The translations under genes were made by a program, and so were the position numbers. A stretch of DNA of 7,439 nt from positions 1 to 7,439 of the forward strand of contig JBBKXA010000131.1 in assembly GCA_037969235.1 (NCBI GenBank), given 5' to 3'. Under the pieces are notes generated by a model, which was not told the DNA's origin, did not search any database, and was given only the letters and a program-made list of their open reading frames with translations. The stretch is from TMED27 sp037969235. Its GTDB lineage: Bacteria > Pseudomonadota > Alphaproteobacteria > Micavibrionales > Micavibrionaceae. Of this stretch, positions 1-5,469 are shown one piece after another (position 1 is the first letter of the stretch; each line of letters begins with the position of its first letter).

Positions 1-404
1 AAAGCGGTGGGTGGGTTTATAAGAGTCATATTCGCGCGATTGATGCTGTTGAAAAAGATTTTGTGGCCACCGCGCTCGCATTCGAAGGCGCGCCGTATTT
101 ATGGGGAGGACGCAGCCAGCACGGCATTGATTGCTCAGGTTTAGTGCAAATCGCATTGGGGCGTGCAGGCATTGATTGCCCGCGCGATAGTGGTGATCAA
201 ATGACCACGCTCGGAACAAAGCTTGACGGGCGCGCGGCGCTTCAACGTGGTGATTTGGTGTTTTTTAAAGGGCATGTTGGCATTATGCTGGATGAGCAAA
301 ACATGATTAACGCACGATCTCATCATATGCTTGTGGTGTCTGAACCGTTGCAGGATGTTATGAACGCGAACGACAGCGGGTTATTAGAAGCGCGGCGGTT
401 GTAG
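1..404 (+). CDS. NlpC/P60 (C40) family peptidoglycan endopeptidase, 5'-truncated by window edge
   Basis: The reading frame is open from the first complete codon (base 3) to the TAG at 402-404, giving 133 visible C-terminal residues; the GTG at 63 is internal, not the real start. The first residues (SGGWVYKSHI) resemble the end of a bacterial SH3-type domain (GWV..H), which usually precedes the catalytic domain in alphaproteobacterial members. The catalytic domain shows PYLWGG followed by IDCSGLVQ, with the nucleophile Cys at 132-134, and GDLVFFKGHVGIM with the catalytic His at 273-275. The third, orienting position, usually His in LLHAN-like segments, aligns here with Asn in MINARSHHM; Asn and Gln are tolerated in the family. 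Such enzymes cleave stem-peptide bonds (often gamma-D-Glu to diamino acid) in peptidoglycan and act in the periplasm or outside the cell. Any export signal would be upstream and unseen. It converges on the lipoprotein gene with only 3 bases between stops. Confidence 0.9.
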   Translation, partial: SGGWVYKSHIRAIDAVEKDFVATALAFEGAPYLWGGRSQHGIDCSGLVQIALGRAGIDCPRDSGDQMTTLGTKLDGRAALQRGDLVFFKGHVGIMLDEQNMINARSHHMLVVSEPLQDVMNANDSGLLEARRL

Positions 405-407
405 CAA

Positions 408-1067
408 CTACTCCCCTGGAATAATCGGTGTTGGTGCGCCTGCCGGATTGGTGTCGATTACGTTATCAATGACATTCATTAAATCCCCTTTGCCACGAAT
501 ATTTGCGGGTTCGGAGAACACATCTTCGGTTTGATAAACACGTACGGTGCGTTCACGTTTTTGCAATTCCACTTTGGTTTCAAAACGATCGGAATTCATG
601 TAAGGCACGGATGGGCGGAATTCCTCAAGATAATATTCTTCAGGTTGCTTGATATCAGGGCTGTTATGCGCAGGAAGCGGCGAGGGTTGCAAAGCCACAT
701 TGGTAAAATCAATTACAACCGTATCAGGATATCCAAACATCGCATTTGATACAAAATCCCACGGCAAGCCAGCCCCGCCATTGGCCGCGTTTAAATATGT
801 CGATTTTTCAATCATCGGATCGATATGCGCCTTGATGCGACGATAACCTGGGGCGCGGCAATCCACGTCGAAACCGTGGCGAGATTTAAATAGGTTGATC
901 GTCTGGGGTGGCTTTACACTGTATTTTAATTTTTCAACTTCAACAATACAGGCCGCATTTTTTGCGCCGGGTGTTTCGAACTTCACATCTTGTATCGAAT
1001 CGTCAATCGCGTATGCGCAAGCGCCCAGTGAGAAGACGGACAAAAAGAGAATATATTTTTTAAACAT
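408..1067 (-). CDS. predicted lipoprotein, PEGA-like N-terminal half, function unknown
   Basis: This encodes 219 residues. The N-terminus is a lipoprotein signal peptide: MFKK, a hydrophobic stretch, then the lipobox LGAC with Cys17 as the predicted lipidated residue, leaving a mature protein of about 203 residues. Ala at +2 does not suggest an inner-membrane retention signal by the E. coli rule. Residues 40-70 have the spacing Cys, a KPPQTINLFKSR strand, then VDC (Cys40 and Cys70). They are followed by GYRR, as in small bacterial lipoproteins with a PEGA-like beta fold, where the two Cys may form a disulfide. Residues 97-120 (GGAGLPWDF to GYPDTVVIDF) match the G..D..TG..YP.. tail typical of that group. 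The C-terminal half (about 125-219) is Pro-rich, then charged, and I do not recognise it. The start ATG is preceded by a weak GAG at about 9 bases. The gene is probably monocistronic, with its own candidate promoter. The lipoprotein call is fairly firm; the PEGA-like assignment is by eye. Confidence 0.8.
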   Translation of the reverse strand: MFKKYILFLSVFSLGACAYAIDDSIQDVKFETPGAKNAACIVEVEKLKYSVKPPQTINLFKSRHGFDVDCRAPGYRRIKAHIDPMIEKSTYLNAANGGAGLPWDFVSNAMFGYPDTVVIDFTNVALQPSPLPAHNSPDIKQPEEYYLEEFRPSVPYMNSDRFETKVELQKRERTVRVYQTEDVFSEPANIRGKGDLMNVIDNVIDTNPAGAPTPIIPGE

Positions 1068-1146
1068 GATGGTCGCTCATATGAAGTCATGTATCGGTTT
1101 GGTCATTGAGGGGAAAGCAGAACGCCATCCCGTACGCGTGAAAACA

Positions 1147-1175
1147 ATTTTATCGTATTTTCAATATCATAGCAA
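1147..1175 (-). promoter_or_regulatory. candidate sigma-70-type promoter for the lipoprotein gene
   Basis: On the minus strand, TTGCTA (plus 1170-1175) lies 17 bases upstream of TAAAAT (plus 1147-1152). This matches 4/6 and 5/6 of the TTGACA/TATAAT consensus with ideal spacing. It would give a leader of roughly 70 bases before the ATG at 1067. It lies in the only gap between clpB and this gene, and the -35 overlaps one arm of an imperfect hairpin. This is a sequence match only. Confidence 0.4.
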
Positions 1176-1223
1176 GCGCGGTGAAAAAAGAATGGCAAGT
1201 TACGCCGCGTCTTTTTTGCTTGC
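1172..1223. repeat. imperfect inverted repeat spanning the clpB stop codon
   Basis: GCAAGC (1172-1177) pairs with GCTTGC (1218-1223), and AAAAAAGA (1184-1191) pairs with TCTTTTTT (1210-1217). This gives 14 pairs in two blocks with a 6-base one-sided bulge (1178-1183) and an 18-base loop. An alternative pairing of CGCGG (1177-1181) with CCGCG (1205-1209) competes with it. In clpB mRNA it would fold across the last codons and the stop. It is not a standard terminator, because no U tract follows the outer stem, but it may stabilise or weakly terminate the transcript. No other terminator follows clpB. Confidence 0.35.
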
Positions 1224-3824
1224 GGTTGATTTATCTTTGCTGTGCACCGTGAATTTAAGCGCGTTGCTTTCAACTTCAATATCTACCGTGCTGCCGTCAG
1301 TGACTTCGCCGTTGAGGATTTTTTCCGCAAGTTTGTTTTGCACCTGTGTTTGAATTACACGTTTTAAAGGGCGCGCGCCGTATGCGGGTTCATAGCCTTT
1401 ATCGCCGAGCCAGGTTTTCGCGTCCGCATCCACGTTGAGCGATATGTGACGATCCTTCAGCAAATCATGCAAATATTGCAATTGTATATCGACAATGCCC
1501 GACATTTGCTTGCGATCAAGACGTTTGAACAATAGGATTTCATCTAAACGGTTAATAAATTCAGGGCGAAATGCGGCGCGTACAGCGTTCATTACTGGCT
1601 CGCGAACCTCTTCGATGTCTGCGCCGTCGGGTTGGTTGACCAAATGCTCCGCGCCGAGGTTGGAGGTCATGATCAACAGCGTGTTGGAAAAGTCGACTGT
1701 ACGCCCCTGCCCGTCAGTGAGACGGCCGTCATCAAGAACTTGGAGCAAAACGTTGAATACGTCGGGATGCGCTTTTTCGACTTCATCAAATAAAACCACT
1801 TGGTATGGGCGGCGGCGGATGGCTTCGGTGAGCGCGCCTCCTTCGTCATATCCGACGTAGCCTGGCGGTGCGCCGATCATCCGTGATACGGAGTGTTTTT
1901 CCATGTACTCAGACATGTCCAATCGGATCAACGCGCTTTCGTCATCGAATAAAAATTCGGCTAAGGCCTTGGTTAATTCAGTTTTTCCCACACCTGTTGG
2001 CCCTAAGAACAGGAAAGAGCCCATTGGACGGCGCGAATCTTGCAATCCTGCGCGGGAGCGGCGGATGGCGTTTGATACGGCGATTACGGCTTCGTCTTGG
2101 CCCACTACACGCTGGCGGATTTTGTCTTCCATGCCCAATAATTTTTCGCGCTCCCCTTCAAGCATTTTATCAACAGGGATCCCTGTCCATTTACTGACCA
2201 CGGCGGCAATGTCGTCGTCGGTGACTTCTTCATGAATTAGGCCGCTATTGGCCGAAACACCATCATTGCCGCTTGCGTTGGCGAGTTTTTCCTGGAGTTG
2301 AGGGATAGTGCCATATTTTAATTCGCTGGCCTTGGCCCAATCGCCTTCGCGTTCGGCTTGTTCTAATTCAATACGCGCTTTATCGAGGCTTTCGGCGTGC
2401 TTTTGGCCGACATTAAGCTTTTCTTTTTCCGCGGCCCATTGGGTGGTCATGTCTGCTGATTTTGATTCGAGGTCTTTTAGTTCAATTTCTAGGGTTTTTA
2501 GGCGTTCTTTGGATGATTTATCTTTTTCTTTTTTCAATGCTTCACGTTCGATTTTGAGCTGAACGATACGGCGATCAAATTTATCGAGCGCATCAGGCTT
2601 CGAATCTGCTTGCATGCGAATGCGGCTGGCGGCTTCGTCGACCAAATCAATCGCCTTATCGGGCAGAAAACGGTCAGTGATATAGCGATTGGACAAAGTG
2701 GCGGCAGAAACGATGGCATTATCGGTGATGCGTACACCGTGGTGTAACTCATATTTTTCCTTTAATCCCCGCAGGATAGATATAGTATCTTCAACTGTTG
2801 GTTCAGATACAAAAACGGGTTGGAAACGACGCGCGAGCGCGGCATCTTTTTCAATATGTTTACGGTACTCGTCGAGGGTTGTTGCGCCGACCATGTGCAA
2901 TTCACCGCGTGCGAGAGAGGGTTTTAGCATATTCCCTGCATCCATTGATCCTTCGGCTTTCCCCGCGCCGACCAAGGTGTGCAATTCATCCAGAAAAAGC
3001 ACAATTTGACCAGCTGCGTTTTTAACTTCATCAAGGACGGCCTTAAGGCGCTCTTCAAATTCACCCCGAAATTTTGCGCCAGCCAGCAGAGCACCCAAAT
3101 CAAGCGACATGAGACGTTTATTTTTGAGGCTTTCGGGCACATCGCCATTGACGATACGCTGCGCCAACCCTTCGATGATAGCCGTTTTACCTACGCCAGG
3201 CTCACCAATGAGTACGGGGTTGTTTTTGGTGCGGCGCGACAGAACCTGAATGGTGCGCTTTATTTCTTCTTCGCGGCCGATAATTGGGTCTATCTTGCCG
3301 TCTTGCGCGGCTTGGGTTAAGTCATGCGCGTACTTATTTAAAGCATCGAATTGATCTTCGGCGCTGGCGCTGTCGGCGGTACGGCCTTTGCGCATGTCGT
3401 TTATGGCTCGGTTGAGTTTTTTATCATCCAAGCCTGCGTCTTCAAAAATACCGCCAATATCAAGCTTTTTATTCGCGAGCATTGCTTGCAATATGCGCTC
3501 TGCTGTCACGAATTTGTCGCCTGATTTTTCGGCTAATAACAATGCATTATCAGCAGTTTTTATGAAGTCGGTTGAAATGCGCAATTGCGCCCCCGATCCT
3601 TCAACTACAGGAAATTTTGAGATCGCTTTTTCTACGCCGCTTTTTAATCTCGCGACATTACCGTCTGCGGTTTTAACCAATTTAGGAATTATCGCGTCGC
3701 GATCGTCGAGCATGACTTTGAGTAAATGTTCAGGCTCAATCGATTGATGCCCGTAACGCATGGCTAAAGTTTGCGCCTCTTGCACAAATGATTTGGATTT
3801 TTCTGTGAATTTATCAAAGTTCAT
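1200..3824 (-). CDS. clpB: ATP-dependent disaggregase chaperone ClpB
   Basis: A Hsp100 ring ATPase of the cytoplasm that, with DnaK/DnaJ/GrpE, threads aggregated proteins through its pore and resolubilises them. Its 874 residues fit the usual length of about 860-880. Visible in order: the Clp N-terminal repeat domain (about 1-145); AAA+ module D1 with Walker A GEPGVGKT (207-214), Walker B ending LDE (278-280), pore loop KFRG with aromatic Phe252, and Arg332/333 as candidate finger residues; the coiled-coil middle domain (about 405-525), rich in Lys/Glu, the diagnostic feature separating ClpB from ClpA/ClpC; AAA+ module D2 with Walker A GPTGVGKT (608-615), pore loop GYVG (655-658), Walker B LFDE (678-681), Arg759 in NRLDE and sensor-2 GAR (816-818). 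All key motifs are intact. The start fits the family (MNFDKFTEKS), but no good Shine-Dalgarno precedes it. It lies downstream of the DUF4167 gene and is separated from it by a terminator, so it probably has its own promoter. Confidence 0.98.
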   Translation of the reverse strand: MNFDKFTEKSKSFVQEAQTLAMRYGHQSIEPEHLLKVMLDDRDAIIPKLVKTADGNVARLKSGVEKAISKFPVVEGSGAQLRISTDFIKTADNALLLAEKSGDKFVTAERILQAMLANKKLDIGGIFEDAGLDDKKLNRAINDMRKGRTADSASAEDQFDALNKYAHDLTQAAQDGKIDPIIGREEEIKRTIQVLSRRTKNNPVLIGEPGVGKTAIIEGLAQRIVNGDVPESLKNKRLMSLDLGALLAGAKFRGEFEERLKAVLDEVKNAAGQIVLFLDELHTLVGAGKAEGSMDAGNMLKPSLARGELHMVGATTLDEYRKHIEKDAALARRFQPVFVSEPTVEDTISILRGLKEKYELHHGVRITDNAIVSAATLSNRYITDRFLPDKAIDLVDEAASRIRMQADSKPDALDKFDRRIVQLKIEREALKKEKDKSSKERLKTLEIELKDLESKSADMTTQWAAEKEKLNVGQKHAESLDKARIELEQAEREGDWAKASELKYGTIPQLQEKLANASGNDGVSANSGLIHEEVTDDDIAAVVSKWTGIPVDKMLEGEREKLLGMEDKIRQRVVGQDEAVIAVSNAIRRSRAGLQDSRRPMGSFLFLGPTGVGKTELTKALAEFLFDDESALIRLDMSEYMEKHSVSRMIGAPPGYVGYDEGGALTEAIRRRPYQVVLFDEVEKAHPDVFNVLLQVLDDGRLTDGQGRTVDFSNTLLIMTSNLGAEHLVNQPDGADIEEVREPVMNAVRAAFRPEFINRLDEILLFKRLDRKQMSGIVDIQLQYLHDLLKDRHISLNVDADAKTWLGDKGYEPAYGARPLKRVIQTQVQNKLAEKILNGEVTDGSTVDIEVESNALKFTVHSKDKSTASKKDAA

Positions 3825-3831
3825 GACAATA

Positions 3832-3859
3832 AATATAAGCTTTTAAAATTATAGTTCAA
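3832..3859 (-). promoter_or_regulatory. candidate clpB promoter
   Basis: On the minus strand, TTGAAC (plus 3854-3859) is followed after 16 bases by TATATT (plus 3832-3837), 5/6 of the -10 consensus, only about 8 bases before the ATG. That would give an almost leaderless mRNA. A perfect TATAAT also sits at plus 3848-3853 and would give a leader of about 17 bases, but it lacks a good -35. Two related words, GATGTTGAAC and TGATGAAC, lie side by side (plus 3854-3872). clpB is commonly RpoH-dependent; TTGAA would fit the heat-shock -35, but I see no CCCCAT-like -10. The choice of sigma factor is unresolved. Confidence 0.35.
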
Positions 3860-3881
3860 CATCAGTTCATCACTCGGGCGT

Positions 3882-3904
3882 AAAAAAAGCGGCTCAGCCG
3901 CTTT
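3882..3904 (-). terminator. intrinsic terminator of the DUF4167 gene
   Basis: Read on the minus strand, an 8-bp perfect stem AAAGCGGC/GCCGCTTT with a 3-base loop (plus 3886-3904) runs straight into a tract of seven T (plus 3882-3888, partly shared with the stem). It lies 32 bases past the DUF4167 stop and just upstream of the clpB promoter area, so it separates the prfA-prmC-DUF4167 side from clpB. This is a textbook shape. Confidence 0.85.
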
Positions 3905-3936
3905 CCCATTAATTTATAACGCATTAGAGAACAATT

Positions 3937-4392
3937 CTAATTTGCAGATTCTGACACATTTGCCTCAGATTTTACCTGAGAGTCTCCGCCTAAGATACTG
4001 GAAGGTAAACCTAAATCATCATCACTATTAACAGTTTTTGATTTGGTTGGCTGCTTTGCTTTATCTTCAGCTTTTTGGTCATTGCTTTGTACGTGCTTTT
4101 TCCCCGTTGCTGCATCCTGTACGTCTTGGCTCCATTCGCCGACGATGCGTTGGTAATGTTCCGCGTGCTGAAGATAGCTTTCTTCGAGAATACGATCACC
4201 GCTAGAGGATGCATCCTTAGCCAAAGCTATATATTTTTCAATGACTTGGTGAGCAGTACCACGAATACGTACGTCAGGGCCATTAGAATCATAAACCTTT
4301 GTGCGTTGATTGCCGCCGCCGTTATTACCACCGTTGCTACGGCCATTGTTACGGGATGATCTATTGCGCCGGTTTGAACTGCTATTTCTCAT
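3937..4392 (-). CDS. DUF4167 domain protein
   Basis: This encodes 151 residues with no known catalytic role. Residues 1-32 are a basic low-complexity stretch of Asn, Gly, Ser and Arg with no signal peptide, resembling disordered nucleic-acid-binding tails. Residues 33-86 are the conserved core: VYDSNGPDVRIRGTA, then a helical stretch with SSGDR and ESYLQHAEHYQRI, which is the DUF4167 signature. Residues 88-151 are hydrophilic and probably disordered, with a short DDDLGLPSSILGG segment that might be a binding motif. The protein is likely cytoplasmic. In alphaproteobacteria this gene commonly sits between prmC and clpB, as here, so a role near translation or RNA is a reasonable guess but only inferred. 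It is separated from prmC by 234 bases, has its own candidate promoter with an inverted repeat, and ends at a clear terminator. The start ATG is the first codon of the basic tail; upstream TGGAA is a weak Shine-Dalgarno. Confidence 0.92.
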   Translation of the reverse strand: MRNSSSNRRNRSSRNNGRSNGGNNGGGNQRTKVYDSNGPDVRIRGTAHQVIEKYIALAKDASSSGDRILEESYLQHAEHYQRIVGEWSQDVQDAATGKKHVQSNDQKAEDKAKQPTKSKTVNSDDDLGLPSSILGGDSQVKSEANVSESAN

Positions 4393-4426
4393 TTTTTAAT
4401 TCCAATCATTTTTCATTAACACACAT

Positions 4427-4458
4427 ACACGTACACTTTACACTATTCGTGTACGTGT
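4427..4458. repeat. perfect 10-bp inverted repeat upstream of the DUF4167 gene, possible operator
   Basis: ACACGTACAC (4427-4436) and GTGTACGTGT (4449-4458) are exact reverse complements separated by 12 bases, and each arm carries GTAC at its core. The repeat ends 34 bases before the DUF4167 start. One arm fills the region next to the -35 and the other overlaps the -10 of the candidate promoter, the geometry expected of a repressor operator. It could instead be a hairpin in the leader RNA if transcription starts upstream. No T tract follows, so it is not a terminator. Confidence 0.5.
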
Positions 4459-4464
4459 TGCCAA
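4435..4464 (-). promoter_or_regulatory. candidate promoter for the DUF4167 gene
   Basis: On the minus strand, TTGGCA (plus 4459-4464, 5/6 of consensus) is followed after 18 bases by TAAAGT (plus 4435-4440, 4/6). This would place the start roughly 35 bases before the ATG. It coincides with the inverted repeat at 4427-4458. This is a sequence match only. Confidence 0.4.
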
Positions 4465-4626
4465 GCCTTTATACACTAGCAAAAGCACTCTATTTCGGGT
4501 TTTACGATCAATACAAACTTCATATTGCGGTCACTGTCTATAATCAGGTCTCTCGGCGCAGGGTTTGTTTTGATAAATTCAAACTACGCACCCGACGTTT
4601 TTCAATCAACCATCAAAATAGAAAAA

Positions 4627-5469
4627 TTATTTTTTATCCCCATGCGCATCATCACAAGACACTTCCAAAACCCTTATGTGCCCTGCGAGATCGGCATATG
4701 TTGATTCTAGCAAAAGTCGCGATTCGGTTAGGAGTCGCGTTGCGGACTTTTCCTGATCAAAACCGATTTCAAAATATGCGCGGGCTCCTTTATTCATATA
4801 CGAAGAAATTTTAGAAAAAATTTCTTTATAGGCTTGCAAGCCATCTTCGCCTCCATCCAATGCCAGAATCGGGTCAAATTTACGAACGGATTCGGATAAT
4901 TCCAGAATCACATGCGATGCGATATATGGTGGATTGGACGTGATGAGGTCAAACTCACCCTCTACATTTTCAAACCAATGGCTCTGAATGAATTTTGCCC
5001 GCGCATCCACGCCATTTAATTGTGCGTTCTTATGCGCGGTACTCAAAGCATCTGCGGCGATATCTACCCCCACACCTTGCGCATCGGGAAATTCCTTGAG
5101 CAACGCAATTAAAATACACCCCGTACCTGTGCCGAGATCGAGGATAGTTCGGGGCTGGTGATGTTTAAAGCGAGCAATAACGGCGTCTATTAATGTTTCC
5201 GTGTCATGACGAGGATCGAGTGTGTCGGGCGAGAGCGTAAAATTCAGCCCCCAAAATTCGCGCTCGGCGTATATTCGCGATAACGGTTCGCCGTTTCTAA
5301 AGCGTTGCAGATCTTGGTTAACGCATTGTGTGATCACCTCTGATATCTCCATATTGACGGAAGATATAATTTGCGTGCGCGACACATTACCGCGCTTTGC
5401 CAGAACATAGCGAGCGTCATGTTCTGGCATAACTGCACATAAAATTTCATAAAGTTCATATAATTTCAT
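4627..5469 (-). CDS. prmC: peptide chain release factor N(5)-glutamine methyltransferase PrmC (HemK)
   Basis: Transfers a methyl group from S-adenosylmethionine to the amide nitrogen of the Gln in the GGQ motif of release factors, which raises termination efficiency; cytoplasmic. The 280 residues are family length. The helical N-terminal substrate-binding domain (about 1-85) holds GEPLSRI (60-66) and REFWGL (70-75). Then come the LDPRHDTET segment (84-92; the family usually has RPDTE, so His88 replaces Pro), SAM motif I DLGTGTG (111-117), the acidic residue of motif II in GVDI (134-137) and the defining NPPY (179-182), which places the target Gln. The ATG overlaps the prfA stop by one base (TAATG) with no Shine-Dalgarno of its own, so it is probably translated by coupling from prfA, whose product is its substrate. 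The DUF4167 gene follows on the same strand. Confidence 0.97.
   Translation of the reverse strand: MKLYELYEILCAVMPEHDARYVLAKRGNVSRTQIISSVNMEISEVITQCVNQDLQRFRNGEPLSRIYAEREFWGLNFTLSPDTLDPRHDTETLIDAVIARFKHHQPRTILDLGTGTGCILIALLKEFPDAQGVGVDIAADALSTAHKNAQLNGVDARAKFIQSHWFENVEGEFDLITSNPPYIASHVILELSESVRKFDPILALDGGEDGLQAYKEIFSKISSYMNKGARAYFEIGFDQEKSATRLLTESRLLLESTYADLAGHIRVLEVSCDDAHGDKK

Larger units (their letters stand above)
4393..4626. other. 234-base intergenic region between prmC and the DUF4167 gene
   Basis: No convincing gene is seen here. Immediately after the prmC stop there is no terminator-like hairpin, so some prmC transcripts may read through to DUF4167. A weak promoter-like pair on the minus strand, TTGAAA (plus 4600-4605) and TTGAAT (plus 4577-4582) with a 17-base spacer, lies near the prmC end. 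A better candidate with an inverted repeat is nearer DUF4167 (separate entries). On the plus strand an isolated TATAAT (4539-4544) lacks a -35. Only very short reading frames lie wholly within the gap. Confidence 0.5.

Noticed and set aside
1184..1217. Standard intrinsic terminator after clpB
   Set aside because: The T run follows only a 3-bp GC pairing (GGC/GCC). The longer pairing uses the A and T tracts themselves, so it is recorded only as an imperfect inverted repeat.
895..1353. Plus-strand 152-codon open frame
   Set aside because: It overlaps the N-terminus of the lipoprotein gene and the C-terminus of clpB on the other strand, has no ribosome binding site and shows no recognisable domain. 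It is a shadow frame.
3391..3396. Possible internal start in clpB (Met144, before the D1 domain) giving an N-domain-less ClpB, as E. coli does from an internal GTG
   Set aside because: The ATG is near the right place, but no Shine-Dalgarno precedes it, so the sequence does not support a second product.
4011..4214. Second minus-strand frame within the DUF4167 gene
   Set aside because: It is out of frame with a protein carrying the clear DUF4167 signature and has no independent support.
4539..4544. Perfect TATAAT on the plus strand in the intergenic region
   Set aside because: The -35 position holds no TTGACA-like word, and no plus-strand gene or structured RNA follows before 6658. It could drive an antisense RNA to prmC, but nothing else supports that.
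4299..4814. Plus-strand 171-codon open frame crossing the whole prmC-DUF4167 gap
   Set aside because: It begins antisense to the DUF4167 basic tail and ends antisense to PrmC, both firmly identified. Its Cys/His/Tyr-rich composition reflects antisense reading, and no start signal precedes it.
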